Origin: Serratia ficaria
Lineage (GTDB): Bacteria; Pseudomonadota; Gammaproteobacteria; Enterobacterales; Enterobacteriaceae
DNA: 64,000 nt
Direction: 5' to 3'
Assembly: GCF_900187015.1 (NCBI RefSeq)
Contig: NZ_LT906479.1
Coordinates: 4,216,001 to 4,280,000, forward strand
Shown: positions 16,716 to 26,019 of the stretch, piece after piece
Position numbering within the stretch: the first letter of the stretch is position 1
Layout: every line of letters begins with the position of its first letter
Position numbers and translations under genes: made by a program
The notes under the pieces: generated by a model
What the model saw: only the letters and a program-made list of their open reading frames with translations
Told to the model about the DNA's origin: nothing
The model's database searches: none

Positions 16716-17152
16716 TACAATGTCCTTATATATTAAAATTAAAAAACACACCACATGCTCCCGATTAAAGGCGGAGCAATTCTAAAACGCTAATCCAGAG
16801 GGATGACAGCGAGGAATCAATAACAACGAAAATGCCTGAAAAAGAATAACCAGCTCACCAGGGCAGATCAATACAATTATTTACATCAACGCATAACGTC
16901 AGTTGACCCTGGCATAAATAAAACTCGGATATTTCCATTAAAATAAGGGTGTAAATTAAGAATAAAAATAAACATCAACTCATAGCCGCAATTTATGCCA
17001 ACGGATATTTCTCAAAAAATGAGCATTTAAAATGAGAAACAATCAGATCTGACCAGTCTTGATGACCGCCGTTCGGCAATGAAAAGATTGCTTCCTGGCC
17101 CGCCGGATTTACACTGGTGAACCAACCCGGCCGCCGCAACGACAGGATGCCC
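16716..17152. other. divergent AT-rich regulatory region of the peptide operon and lysR
   Basis: About 437 bp, clearly AT-richer than its neighbours, between the peptide precursor (minus) and a LysR gene (plus). It must hold the promoter of the peptide operon. Candidates such as TAGAAT near 16781 on the minus strand lack a good −35, which would fit activator-dependent expression. No clear palindrome was found. Confidence 0.4.
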
Positions 17153-18073
17153 ATGCTCGCCACACATGAATATGCCAACGACCTGATTCTGTTTGCCCTG
17201 ATTGTTGACTGCGGCTCATTCAGCAAAGCCGCCGAAACCGCCGGCGTCACCAGTTCCGTGGTCAGCAAGCGCATCGGCCGCCTGGAGAAATCCCTCGGCG
17301 CGCGCCTGTTGTACCGCACTACCCGCAGCCTGAGGCTGACGGAAAGCGGCCAGGCGCTGTATCAGCAGGCCAAGGACATCAGCGCAAAGGTGCAGGACGC
17401 GCTCTACGCCGTCAGTGAAAAAAGCGAACAGTTGACCGGCACCATTCGCATGTCGGTGCCGACCATTTCCGGCGAGCTGCTGTTGAGCGAAAGCGTGGCG
17501 GAGTTTTGCGCGCTTCACCCCAGCCTGAAGGTAGAAATGCGGCTGGAGAACCGCTTTGTCGATCTGGTCGAGGAAGGCATAGATCTGGCGATACGCACCG
17601 GCACCATGCCCGATTCCAGCCTGATCGCCCGCCCGATCCTCGATTCCCGCTGGGTGATCGTCTGCTCGCCCGGCTACCTTGAAAGCCATCCGGAACCCCG
17701 CAGCGCCGATCACCTGCTCGGCCATAACTGCCTGACCTATACCTATCAGGAAAGCGGCACCGCCAACTGGCTGATGAAAGCGCCGGGCGGCAACGAGATC
17801 TACGAGCTGCAGGTGAACGGCAACCTGTCCGCCAACAACGCCAGGGCGATCCGCAAAGCGGTGATCGGCGGCCACGGCATCGCCATGGTGCCGCGCTGCA
17901 TGGTGTATGAAGATTTGCAGGACGGCAAACTGACGGAAATTCTGTCCGGCCACTGCGGCAAGGTCTTGGGCATTTACGCCGTTTATCCCTATACCCGCAA
18001 TTTACCGCTGAAAACCCGTCTGCTGATCGAACATATCATCCGCTCCTACCAAAGCATCAGCCATTATTTTTGA
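17153..18073 (+). CDS. LysR-family transcriptional regulator
   Basis: 306 aa. The N-terminal winged HTH (FALIVDCGSFSKAAETAG … SSVVSKRIGRLEKSLGARLL) is followed by a periplasmic-binding-fold effector domain (TIRMSVPTIS … GHGIAMVPRCMVYEDL). ATG 17153 has AGGA at the right spacing (AGGATGCCCATG); ATG 17147 and GTG 17117 are also in frame. It lies divergent from the peptide operon and 332 bp upstream of, and codirectional with, the lactate permease gene. Control of the lactate genes is most likely because the usual GntR-type LldR is absent, but control of the peptide operon cannot be excluded. Confidence 0.88.
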   Translation: MLATHEYANDLILFALIVDCGSFSKAAETAGVTSSVVSKRIGRLEKSLGARLLYRTTRSLRLTESGQALYQQAKDISAKVQDALYAVSEKSEQLTGTIRMSVPTISGELLLSESVAEFCALHPSLKVEMRLENRFVDLVEEGIDLAIRTGTMPDSSLIARPILDSRWVIVCSPGYLESHPEPRSADHLLGHNCLTYTYQESGTANWLMKAPGGNEIYELQVNGNLSANNARAIRKAVIGGHGIAMVPRCMVYEDLQDGKLTEILSGHCGKVLGIYAVYPYTRNLPLKTRLLIEHIIRSYQSISHYF

Positions 18074-18405
18074 AGCAGATCACAAGTTTATTCCCGCGGC
18101 GAGCATGATAGCCGTGGGGATTACTGCACTTTTGGACATAATCTATTGGGCATTAACGCCTAATTAATGTGACGTCGCGCATTCGTCATACAATAACGCA
18201 TTTCATCCAGTTGATTTTTAAAAAGATTAACCGCACCGCCAACTTGTGAATAATTACGTAAAGTAATAATCCCGTCCCCGTTTGCCGACATTGAAAAATT
18301 ACCTCATGGAATAACCCGCAGGGTTGTGATTAGAATGAAAATGTTGCGGCAATTAACCTTTCGGCTACATATCCCTGCAAAAAACAATAATAACCTGAGG
18401 CTCTT
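18074..18405. other. intergenic region before lactate permease gene
   Basis: 332 bp without a gene. The only clear structure is the ATTAC-N5-GTAAT inverted repeat listed separately. The end holds the ribosome binding site CTGAGG before ATG 18406. Confidence 0.5.
18253..18267 (+). promoter_or_regulatory. candidate LysR-type operator upstream of lctP
   Basis: ATTAC-GTAAA-GTAAT, a 15-bp perfect inverted repeat of T-N11-A form as recognised by LysR regulators. It is 139 bp upstream of the permease start and downstream of the lysR gene, consistent with that regulator acting on the lactate operon. Confidence 0.4.
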
Positions 18406-19989
18406 ATGTCCCTGTTCTTCAGTATTGCGCCCATTGTCCTGCTGATTTGGATGATGACCAAAAGGAACGGCGTTCCCTCTTACCTCGCCCTGCCGCTGAC
18501 GGCCGCGGCGGTGTACGCCGTACAGCTGCTGTGGTTCGACAGCCTGCCGCGCCTGCTGCACGCCAATATCATCACCGCGCTGGTGTCGGTGTTTACGCCG
18601 ATCACCATCATCGCCGGCGCCATCTTGCTGAACAAGCTGATGCAGATCAGCGGGGCGGAAAACGTGGTGCGCCGCTGGCTGGAGAATATCAGCCCCAATC
18701 CTGTGGCCCAGCTGATGATTATCGGCTGGGCCTTCGCCTTTATGATCGAGGGCGCCAGCGGCTTCGGCACCCCGGCCGCCATCGCCGCGCCTATTTTGGT
18801 CGGGCTGGGCTTTAACCCGCTGCGCGTCGCCCTGCTGACGCTGGTGATGAATTCGGTTCCCGTCTCCTTCGGCGCGGTGGGCACCCCCACCTGGTTCGGC
18901 TTCGCCAACCTCGGCCTGCCGGACGCCAGCCTGCTGGAGATTGGCCGCCAGACCGCGCTGATCCACTTCGTCGCCGGGTTTATCATTCCGCTGCTGGCGC
19001 TGCGCTTTATCGTTTCCTGGCAGGATATTCGCCGCAATCTGGCGTTTATTCTGCTCAGCGTGCTGAGCTGCACCGCCCCTTATCTGCTGCTGGCGCAGGT
19101 CAACTATGAGTTCCCGGCGCTGGTCGGCGGCGCCATCGGCCTGACGCTGTCGGTATTGCTGGCCCGCGCCCGAATTGGCCTGGCGCGCGGCGAGAACGGC
19201 GCAGCGCGCGGCCAGCCGGTGCCTCTGCTGCAGGTGGTCAAGGCGATGACCCCCACCCTGCTGCTGATTGCTATCCTGATAGTGACCCGCATCCACCAAC
19301 TGGGCATCAAGGCGCTGCTCAACAGCACCGCGCCGCTGTGGCAGGGAAAGCTCGGCTGGCTGGGCGAACTGCGCGTCAGCGACGCCCTGATCGTTGAGCT
19401 GCAGCAGGTGTTGGGCACCTCCGCCGCCGCCAGCTACAAAACGCTGTACGTTCCGGCGCTGATCCCGTTCCTGCTGGTGGTGCTGCTGTGCATCCCGCTG
19501 TTCCGGCTGAACCGCGGCCAGGTCAAACAGCTGTTCAGCGAAACCGGCGGACGCATCGGCAAGCCCTTTGTCGCCCTGTTCGGCGCGCTGGTGATGGTCA
19601 ACCTGATGATGCAGGGAGGAGACAGCGCGCCGGTGATCCTGATCGGCAAGGCGCTGGCCGCGCTGACCGGAGAGAGCTGGCTGCTGTTCTCTTCCTTCCT
19701 TGGCGCGCTGGGCTCGTTCTTCTCCGGCTCCAACACCGTCTCCAACCTGACGTTCGGCGGCATCCAGCAGTCGATCGCCCTGAGCGGCGGCCTGAACGTC
19801 AACCTGACGCTGGCGCTGCAGTCGGTTGGCGGCGCCATGGGCAACATGGTGTGCCTGAACAATATCATCGCCGTGTGCTCGATCCTCGGGATCGGCAACG
19901 CCGAAGGCAAAATCATCAGAAAAACCGTGCTGCCGATGCTGGCGTACGGCGGGATCGCCGCCGTCATGGCGCAAATCCTGGCTTTCTGA
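18406..19989 (+). CDS. lldP: L-lactate permease (LctP/LldP family)
   Basis: 527 aa, about 12 or more TM helices. Family signatures are WAFAFMIEGASGFGTPAAIAA, VGTPTWFGF, and the C-terminal LGSFFSGSNTVSNLTFGG and LQSVGGAMGNMVCLNNI. It imports lactate (possibly glycolate) with protons across the inner membrane. GAGG precedes the start, and lldD follows 33 nt later on the same strand, forming a lactate-utilisation operon. Confidence 0.93.
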   Translation: MSLFFSIAPIVLLIWMMTKRNGVPSYLALPLTAAAVYAVQLLWFDSLPRLLHANIITALVSVFTPITIIAGAILLNKLMQISGAENVVRRWLENISPNPVAQLMIIGWAFAFMIEGASGFGTPAAIAAPILVGLGFNPLRVALLTLVMNSVPVSFGAVGTPTWFGFANLGLPDASLLEIGRQTALIHFVAGFIIPLLALRFIVSWQDIRRNLAFILLSVLSCTAPYLLLAQVNYEFPALVGGAIGLTLSVLLARARIGLARGENGAARGQPVPLLQVVKAMTPTLLLIAILIVTRIHQLGIKALLNSTAPLWQGKLGWLGELRVSDALIVELQQVLGTSAAASYKTLYVPALIPFLLVVLLCIPLFRLNRGQVKQLFSETGGRIGKPFVALFGALVMVNLMMQGGDSAPVILIGKALAALTGESWLLFSSFLGALGSFFSGSNTVSNLTFGGIQQSIALSGGLNVNLTLALQSVGGAMGNMVCLNNIIAVCSILGIGNAEGKIIRKTVLPMLAYGGIAAVMAQILAF

Positions 19990-20022
19990 CCGAAATGCAC
20001 GTTATCGAAAGAAGGAAAAAAC

Positions 20023-21162
20023 ATGATTATCTCCGCCTCGACCGACTATCGGGCCGCCGCGCAGGCCAAGCTTCCGCCCTTTCTGTTCCACTACATTGAC
20101 GGCGGAGCCTACGCGGAACACACGCTGAAGCGCAATACCGCAGACCTGGCCGATATCGCCCTGCGCCAGCGCGTGCTGCGCAATATGTCCGAGCTGAGCC
20201 TGGAAACCACGCTGTTTGGCGAGACGCTGGCGATGCCGGTGGCGCTGGGGCCGGTCGGGCTGACCGGCATGTATGCGCGCCGCGGCGAAGTGCAGGCCGC
20301 GCGCGCCGCGGCGCAGAAAGGCATTCCTTTCACCCTTTCCACCGTATCGGTCTGCCCGATTGAAGAGGTGGCGCCGGCGATCGATCGCCCGATGTGGTTC
20401 CAGCTGTACGTACTAAAAGATCGCGGATTTATGCGCAATGCCCTCGAGCGCGCCAGGGCCGCCGGGGTGAAAACGCTGGTGTTCACCGTCGACATGCCAG
20501 TGCCCGGCGCCCGCTATCGCGACGCCCACTCCGGCATGAGCGGCCCACACGCCGCCATGCGCCGCATGCTGCAGGCGTTTACCCACCCGCAATGGGCCTG
20601 GGACGTCGGCCTGCTCGGCAAGCCGCACGATCTGGGCAACGTTTCGGCCTATCGCGGCAAACCTACCAGCCTGGAGGATTACATCGGCTGGCTGGGGGCC
20701 AACTTCGATCCGTCCATCTGCTGGAAAGATCTGGAATGGATCCGCGAGTTCTGGGACGGGCCGATGATCATCAAGGGCATTCTGGATCCTGAAGACGCCC
20801 GGGATGCGGTGCGCTTCGGCGCCGACGGCATCATCGTTTCCAACCACGGCGGCCGCCAGCTCGACGGCGTGCTGTCGACCGCCCGCGCTCTGCCGGCGAT
20901 CGCCGACGCGGTGAAGGGGGATATTACCCTGCTGGCCGACTCCGGCATCCGCAGCGGTTTGGACGTAGTGCGCATGATAGCCCTGGGCGCCGACAGCGTG
21001 CTGCTGGGGCGCGCCTTCGTCTATGCGCTGGCCGCGGCCGGCGGCGCCGGCGTCAGCAACCTGCTGGAGCTGATCGACAAGGAAATGCGCGTCGCCATGA
21101 CGCTCACCGGCGCGAAAACCATTGCGGAGATCGGCGCCGGATCGCTGGTAGCCCCGCGCTGA
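20023..21162 (+). CDS. lldD: L-lactate dehydrogenase, FMN-dependent, quinone-linked
   Basis: 379 aa, close to E. coli LldD. It is an FMN alpha-hydroxy-acid oxidase: [15 protein letters not shown], the [16 protein letters not shown] block, FQLYVLKDR, catalytic His275 in [11 protein letters not shown] and the phosphate-binding LADSGIRSG and [11 protein letters not shown]. It oxidises L-lactate to pyruvate at the inner membrane and passes electrons to quinone. AAGGA precedes the start. Its stop codon directly abuts the stop of the convergent MoaF-like gene, leaving no space for a terminator. Confidence 0.95.
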   Translation: MIISASTDYRAAAQAKLPPFLFHYIDGGAYAEHTLKRNTADLADIALRQRVLRNMSELSLETTLFGETLAMPVALGPVGLTGMYARRGEVQAARAAAQKGIPFTLSTVSVCPIEEVAPAIDRPMWFQLYVLKDRGFMRNALERARAAGVKTLVFTVDMPVPGARYRDAHSGMSGPHAAMRRMLQAFTHPQWAWDVGLLGKPHDLGNVSAYRGKPTSLEDYIGWLGANFDPSICWKDLEWIREFWDGPMIIKGILDPEDARDAVRFGADGIIVSNHGGRQLDGVLSTARALPAIADAVKGDITLLADSGIRSGLDVVRMIALGADSVLLGRAFVYALAAAGGAGVSNLLELIDKEMRVAMTLTGAKTIAEIGAGSLVAPR

Positions 21163-21972
21163 TTACAGCGGCTGCACCCCGTCGGGATAGGCGTTGTAAC
21201 TCATTTTGTGGATAAAGGCGCCGGCCGGCGTTACCCGCACCTGGCCGGCGGCGTCCAGCCCAAGGAAGGTGCCGGTGCAGCGCCCCGAAATAAAGTCGAA
21301 AAAGAACACCGAGCACACCGGGATGATCTTCTCCCGGAAGGTGAACAGGTACATGTCATCTTCAAACTTGTAGTAGGTGGCGTAGTCCATATCGCCGTGG
21401 CCGAACTGCTCACCGCGCAGATTTTGCCAGGCGTAGCGTTCGGTATTGACGTAAAAATGCTCGTAATAATGGTTAGGGCTGTAAATGTTCAGCGTGCGGT
21501 AACCGAGCAGCTCGCGGGTGAGATGAGGGACGATCCCGCCCGGCGCGACCTCCGCGATCTGGCCAACCCTAAACGCCTGGCTCAGCCGCGAGCCTTTCTC
21601 CACCTCCTGCTCCGGCAACAGGGTGCTGCGCACCATCAGCACCCTGCCGCTTTCGGCATTGAGCACCAGCGTCAGGCATGCGTTGCCCGGCGACTGCAGC
21701 GGAATATTGAAGAAATAGCGCGCGGGCGAGGTGCGCACCTCTTCATACACCTCTTCGCCGCTTTCGCCCTGCAGCGCCCAAAGCAGCCGTTGCCGATCGG
21801 CGCTGAAACGCAGCGTCATCTCTTCCCCCCCTTCGAAGACCATCCTCAAGGTTTTCCCCCGCCAGTCGTGGCTGGCCGGCAGACGGTTGGTATCGATGCC
21901 GCGGGCGAAGTCGTCGTAGTTTTTCCAATCCGGCTCGGCATTCTGATTCAATACTGATTGTTCTGCAGACAT
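21163..21972 (-). CDS. MoaF-like protein
   Basis: 269 aa. It resembles MoaF proteins of Klebsiella moa/monoamine loci in its two lipocalin-like halves: an N-terminal half with WRGKTLRMVFEGGEEMTLRF and a C-terminal half with HYYEHFYVNTERYAWQNL, FEDDMYLFTFREKIIPV and AGAFIHKMSYN. Aromatic residues are conserved and there is no signal peptide. ATG 21972 has AAGGAGAG upstream. It follows an MFS transporter gene on the same strand, suggesting the two act on the same small molecule. The biochemical role of the family is unclear, and no molybdenum cofactor gene is nearby. Confidence 0.7.
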   Translation of the reverse strand: MSAEQSVLNQNAEPDWKNYDDFARGIDTNRLPASHDWRGKTLRMVFEGGEEMTLRFSADRQRLLWALQGESGEEVYEEVRTSPARYFFNIPLQSPGNACLTLVLNAESGRVLMVRSTLLPEQEVEKGSRLSQAFRVGQIAEVAPGGIVPHLTRELLGYRTLNIYSPNHYYEHFYVNTERYAWQNLRGEQFGHGDMDYATYYKFEDDMYLFTFREKIIPVCSVFFFDFISGRCTGTFLGLDAAGQVRVTPAGAFIHKMSYNAYPDGVQPL

Positions 21973-22009
21973 GTTCGCTCTCCTTGATTGATTAGGGGGA
22001 AAAACCGGC

Positions 22010-23275
22010 TCAGGCATCGGCGACGCCTTCGGTTTTCAACGCTCTGCGGCTTAGCACCGCAGGGGCGGTTTCATCGAGAAAACAGCTCAATACGCCGGCG
22101 CAGGCGGCGCCGATGGCCGCCAGCCACATCACGCTGACCAGGCCGTAGCGGTCGGCGAGCAGGCCGGCGATAAAGGGCGCCAAACAGCCGCCGATCACTT
22201 CGCCAATGCCCATCACCAACCCCAGCGCGGTGGCGATGCGGGCCGGCGATACCGTTTCGGACGGGATGGTGGCCATAAACAGGGTAAAGCAGCCGAGGCC
22301 GGTATAAGACAGGAACACCAGCCCGCCCAGCAGCCACAGGTTGTCGACGTAGCTCAGAAACAGCGGGCAACAGATCGCCAGCAGCGAAAAGAAAATCAGC
22401 GTCGGCTTGCGCCCGAGGCGATCGGAGATGGCCGGCACCGCGACGCCCCAGAACACCCAGGCGGCGCCGATGGCGCTCATGACCCCGCCCATGGCGCCCT
22501 CGCCGAAGCCGCGATCCGTCACTAGAAAACTGGGGGTAAAGGTAATGATCACCATAAACCAGGTGACGAAAACGCAGGAAATCAGAATGCACAACACCAC
22601 ATTCTTAATGTTGAACAGCTGGCGATAAGCGCCCTTTTCCGCCGGGGCCTTGGCGGCCGGCACGGCGATAAAAGCGGGATCTTTTTTGCCGTTAACATTT
22701 TTATAAATCAGCCAGGCTAAAATAACGCCCGGCACGGCGGTCAAATGAAACGCCATGCTCCAACCCCAGGTCTGCGCCAGATAAATAATCAGCGGCGGCG
22801 CGATAATTCCGCCTAATAATCCCGGCGCCGCGCCCTGGATCATGCCCATATTGAAACCGCGCCGCTGCGGTTGCGATTTCTCCACCATCAGCGATTGCGC
22901 AATCGGCAGGACCGGCCCTTCGGCGATCCCCATCAGGGCGCGGAAGATCAGCAACATGGCGAAACCGCTCACCAGCCCCGACAGCGCGGAGAACAGGGAA
23001 AACACCAGGATCGAGACGATCAGCATCGGCTTGCGAATATCGAAGCGATCGGCAATCGCCCCCAGGCCGGCGCCGGACAGCGCCCAGGTCAACGCCAGTA
23101 CCGCCGACAGGGTGCCCAGGTGCACGTTGCTCAGCTGCAGATCGGCGGCAATCATCGGAAACAGAAATGAAATGGTGAGACGATCGACAAACACGCAGCC
23201 AAATACGAAAAACAGGATCACCAGCAAACGGTTTTCTTCGCGCAATGTCGAACGCTGCCCAGACGATTTATTCAT
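22010..23275 (-). CDS. MFS transporter (anion:cation/aromatic acid symporter type)
   Basis: 421 aa, 12 TM helices. Typical MFS motifs are GAGLGAIADRFDIRKPM between TM2 and TM3 and the mid-loop AISDRLGRKPTL before the second half. FRALMGIAEGPVLPIAQSLM and RRGFNMGMIQGAAPGLLGG resemble the ACS/AAHS carboxylate transporters. The gene is followed by the MoaF-like gene with a 37-bp gap. Substrate unknown; an organic or aromatic acid is plausible. Confidence 0.85.
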   Translation of the reverse strand: MNKSSGQRSTLREENRLLVILFFVFGCVFVDRLTISFLFPMIAADLQLSNVHLGTLSAVLALTWALSGAGLGAIADRFDIRKPMLIVSILVFSLFSALSGLVSGFAMLLIFRALMGIAEGPVLPIAQSLMVEKSQPQRRGFNMGMIQGAAPGLLGGIIAPPLIIYLAQTWGWSMAFHLTAVPGVILAWLIYKNVNGKKDPAFIAVPAAKAPAEKGAYRQLFNIKNVVLCILISCVFVTWFMVIITFTPSFLVTDRGFGEGAMGGVMSAIGAAWVFWGVAVPAISDRLGRKPTLIFFSLLAICCPLFLSYVDNLWLLGGLVFLSYTGLGCFTLFMATIPSETVSPARIATALGLVMGIGEVIGGCLAPFIAGLLADRYGLVSVMWLAAIGAACAGVLSCFLDETAPAVLSRRALKTEGVADA

Positions 23276-23878
23276 AGAGTCATTTATCCCTGATTAACTT
23301 ATAAATACGACGCTAAATTATTAACATGTTAATGAGATAAACTTATCCCAGCTAACGGCGCTGTCAAGCCGGCCGCCCTGGGATAAAACACACGCCGCCA
23401 TCGGCATATTAAAACGCCATAAAAATCACCCGATTAATTTATAGTTACTTGTTTTTAATCGGCTAAGATTTATTTCCAGGTACTTTTCAAAACAATAAAC
23501 CGCAGGCCAACCGGAAATTCATGAATAAATTAACCAATCAAACTTAAGCGGCTGTTATTGATATCTCTTCGGCTAGCCCTGTTCCGCTGGCCGCAGCAGC
23601 AGGTTTATTATTTGAATTATTGCGACTTATTTATTCTCCGCGCACCGAGCTAACTCTAATGAGGGAAAGCCGCGCCGCTGGCTAACGCGAAATTAGCTTA
23701 ACGATGGCAAAGCTGCAGAGCGTGATGCGAATCACAGCAAACGTCACTTTTCCGCTGAACCGCGCACTGACCCCGGGCCGTTATGGCCGCCGCCGCTAGC
23801 TCATGCCAATTCGTTCTAATCGCGCCGGTAAAATGGCCGCATTATGCTGGTTGGCAAGAGTGACTCAGGAGAACCATC
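23276..23878. other. 603-bp intergenic region between MFS and VOC genes
   Basis: AT-rich, with no credible coding sequence. Near the MFS start it holds the perfect palindrome listed at 23320–23333. The last ~20 bp contain CAGGAGAA, the ribosome binding site of the VOC gene. The rest shows no clear structure. Confidence 0.5.
23320..23333. promoter_or_regulatory. 14-bp perfect palindrome upstream of MFS gene
   Basis: ATTAACATGTTAAT, 45–58 bp upstream of the MFS start codon, is a plausible operator for a local repressor. No regulator gene is adjacent, so the cognate protein is unknown. Confidence 0.4.
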
Positions 23879-24310
23879 ATGACGGCAACACTGACCAAGG
23901 CGGGTTTCTGGCGCAAGACCGCCGACTCTTCGGCGCTGCGCGAGCCGCGCGTGCTGATCCGGGTATATGTCGGCGAAGGGGAAATTGACCGCGCCATCGC
24001 TTTCTACCAACAGCTGCACGGCGTCACCGCGGACATGCGCTTTGACTTTCCCGAGCACCGGCTGGTGCTGGCGGCCGTCGGGCCGTTTCTGATCCTGGAG
24101 GGTTCGGAAGAAAACCTTCGCCCCTTCCGCAGCACCCTGGGCACGCTGCTGGTGGATGATATCTACCCCTATCACCAGCGCCTGCTGGCAGCCGGCGCCG
24201 AGATATTTTTCGGCCCGGTGGAGGTGCCCACCGGCGCCTGTTTCAACGCCCGCCTGCCGGACGGCACCCAGATCGAATACGTTCATCACCGGCCGCGCGA
24301 CGGGGAGTAA
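23879..24310 (+). CDS. VOC-fold (glyoxalase/dioxygenase-like) protein
   Basis: 143 aa. A single VOC module: VLIRVYVGEGEIDRAIAFYQQL at the N-terminus, the mid-segment GPFLILEGSEENL, and the C-terminal FNARLPDGTQIEYVHHRP with a final Glu-x-x-His-type metal region. Such proteins bind a metal or small molecule and act as lyases, dioxygenases or resistance proteins. The start has CAGGAGAA upstream. It is convergent with the BCCT gene with a 6-bp gap. No specific function can be assigned. Confidence 0.75.
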   Translation: MTATLTKAGFWRKTADSSALREPRVLIRVYVGEGEIDRAIAFYQQLHGVTADMRFDFPEHRLVLAAVGPFLILEGSEENLRPFRSTLGTLLVDDIYPYHQRLLAAGAEIFFGPVEVPTGACFNARLPDGTQIEYVHHRPRDGE

Positions 24311-24316
24311 GCCGGT

Positions 24317-25861
24317 TCAGGACGCCACCGGCCGCAGGGCGTAACGGTGCAGATCCCTATGCAGGCTGACCATATACAGCACGATCACCGCGGAGAACGG
24401 CAGCCCGCACAGCACCACGGCGGTTTGCATCGCGCTGAAGCTGCCGGCGTACAGCAGGCCGACGCACACCACGGTGGTTACCGCAGCCCAGAAGATGCGC
24501 AGCCAGGCCGGCGCATCGTCCTGGGCGGAGCCGCCCTGGCACGAGAGATTGGCAATCATCAGCGTGCCGGAATCGACCGGCGTCAGGAACAGCACGAAAC
24601 TGATCACCACGGTAAAGCCGGCGGTCAGCTGGGTGTAAGGCAGGTATTCGAACAGCTTGAACACCGCCATCGGCGGATCGGCCACCGCCACCTGGCCGAG
24701 GATCGCCTGACCGCCTTCCAGCACCAGGCTGATGGCGGTGTTGCCGAAGATCGACAGCCACGCCAGCGTGAACCCCAGCGGAATCAACAACACGCCGAAG
24801 ATCAGCTCGCGGATGGTGCGCCCTTTTGAAATGCGCGCGATAAACAGGCCGACAAACGGCGCCCACGCCACCCACCAGGCCCAGTAGAACAGCGTCCAGG
24901 CGCCCTGCCATTGGCGCGCCTTGCCGTACAGATACATGTCGAAGCTTCTGCTGACGATCGAGGTCAGGTAATCCCCGACGTTTTGCAGCATGCCGTTGAC
25001 CAGGTTCAGCGTCGGCCCGGCCAGAAACACGAACAGCAGCAGCAGGCACAGGAAGCCGACGTTGACGTTGGACAGCATCGCGATGCCTTTTTCGACGCCG
25101 GTCACCGCCGCCAGCGTGGCCACCGCCATCATCACCACGATCAGCGCCAGCAGCACGCCGGTGCTTTGCGGGATATCGAACAGGTAGAACAGACCGGAGT
25201 TGACCAGCAGCGCACCGATCCCCAGGTTGGTCACCATGGAGATCACCGTGACCAGTATGCCGAAGCTGTCCACCAGGTGGCCGACGCAGCCGTGGGTGCG
25301 TTCGCCGAAGATCGGATACAGCGCCGAACGCAGCGCCAGCGGCAGGCCGCGGCAGTAGGCGAAATAGGCCAGCGCGGTGGCGATCAGCGCATACAGCGCC
25401 CAGCCGTGCAGCCCCCAGTGCAGGAAGGTCAGCGCCATCGCCTGGCGCGCCGCCTGCACGCTGCCGCCGCTGCCTTCCGGCGGCGACAGGAAGTGATCCA
25501 GCGGCTCGTAGGCGCCGTAGTAAACCAACGCAATGCCGATGCCCGAGGAAAACAGCATCGCCACCCACGAGGGGTAGCTGAACTGCGGCAGTTCGTCATC
25601 CTGCCCGAGGCGGATATGGCCGAAGCGCGACAGCGCCAGCCAGAAGACGAACGCCATGCAGACCACCATCAGCAGCATGTAGTACCAGCCGAACACGTCG
25701 GCGACCCAGCTCTGGGCCTGATTCAGCCACTGCTTGCTGCCGGCGGGGAACAGCACGATCAACAGGCCCAGCAGCAGGATCACCGCCGCCGAACCGAAAA
25801 ACACCGGAGCATTTAACCTAATCGGTTCTTCACCGAGCGATGAGGGACTTTTTGCTGTCAT
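24317..25861 (-). CDS. BCCT-family transporter (choline/betaine/carnitine type)
   Basis: 514 aa, 12 TM helices, similar in length to CaiT and shorter than E. coli BetT (which has a long C-terminal tail). Family marks are SSGIGIALVYYGAYEPLDHF, HWGLHGWALYALIATALAY and the Trp-rich FYWAWWVAWAPFVGLFIARISKG signature. ATG 25861 begins MTAKSPSS; the longer frame to 25975 would run through the operator region and is rejected. It is divergent from a BetI-like repressor across a 22-bp palindrome, which points to choline or betaine as substrate. Confidence 0.88.
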   Translation of the reverse strand: MTAKSPSSLGEEPIRLNAPVFFGSAAVILLLGLLIVLFPAGSKQWLNQAQSWVADVFGWYYMLLMVVCMAFVFWLALSRFGHIRLGQDDELPQFSYPSWVAMLFSSGIGIALVYYGAYEPLDHFLSPPEGSGGSVQAARQAMALTFLHWGLHGWALYALIATALAYFAYCRGLPLALRSALYPIFGERTHGCVGHLVDSFGILVTVISMVTNLGIGALLVNSGLFYLFDIPQSTGVLLALIVVMMAVATLAAVTGVEKGIAMLSNVNVGFLCLLLLFVFLAGPTLNLVNGMLQNVGDYLTSIVSRSFDMYLYGKARQWQGAWTLFYWAWWVAWAPFVGLFIARISKGRTIRELIFGVLLIPLGFTLAWLSIFGNTAISLVLEGGQAILGQVAVADPPMAVFKLFEYLPYTQLTAGFTVVISFVLFLTPVDSGTLMIANLSCQGGSAQDDAPAWLRIFWAAVTTVVCVGLLYAGSFSAMQTAVVLCGLPFSAVIVLYMVSLHRDLHRYALRPVAS

Positions 25862-25933
25862 GGGCAGGATTCCAGGGTGCGAACGGCAGACGATTTGAAT
25901 GCAACTTACTGTTAACATTGCATCGCCATTTAT

Positions 25934-25980
25934 TTGACATTTTTGCAGCATATAGCGTATTGATTGAACGTTCAATCAAT
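25934..25980 (+). promoter_or_regulatory. BetI-type operator and promoter between BCCT and TetR genes
   Basis: A 22-bp perfect palindrome at 25959–25980 has half-site ATTGATTGAAC, closely matching E. coli BetI operators. TTGACA at 25934–25939 with TATTGA at 25958–25963 (18-nt spacer) gives a rightward promoter whose −10 overlaps the palindrome. This arrangement predicts autorepression of the TetR gene and co-control of the divergent transporter. Confidence 0.75.
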
Positions 25981-26019
25981 CAAACTCAAACTGTGATTTG
26001 CCTATCAATCGGGGAAAAT

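Noticed and set aside
18304..19974. 556-codon open frame antisense to the lactate permease gene
   Set aside because: Translation is Gln/Arg/His-rich low-complexity sequence typical of the antisense frame of a GC-rich membrane protein gene; lldP on the plus strand has clear family motifs.
24357..25568. 403-codon frame overlapping the BCCT gene, and similar long frames at 30608–31948 and 13361–14725
   Set aside because: Arg/Ala/Gly-rich shadow translations with no domain motifs, lying fully within recognised genes.
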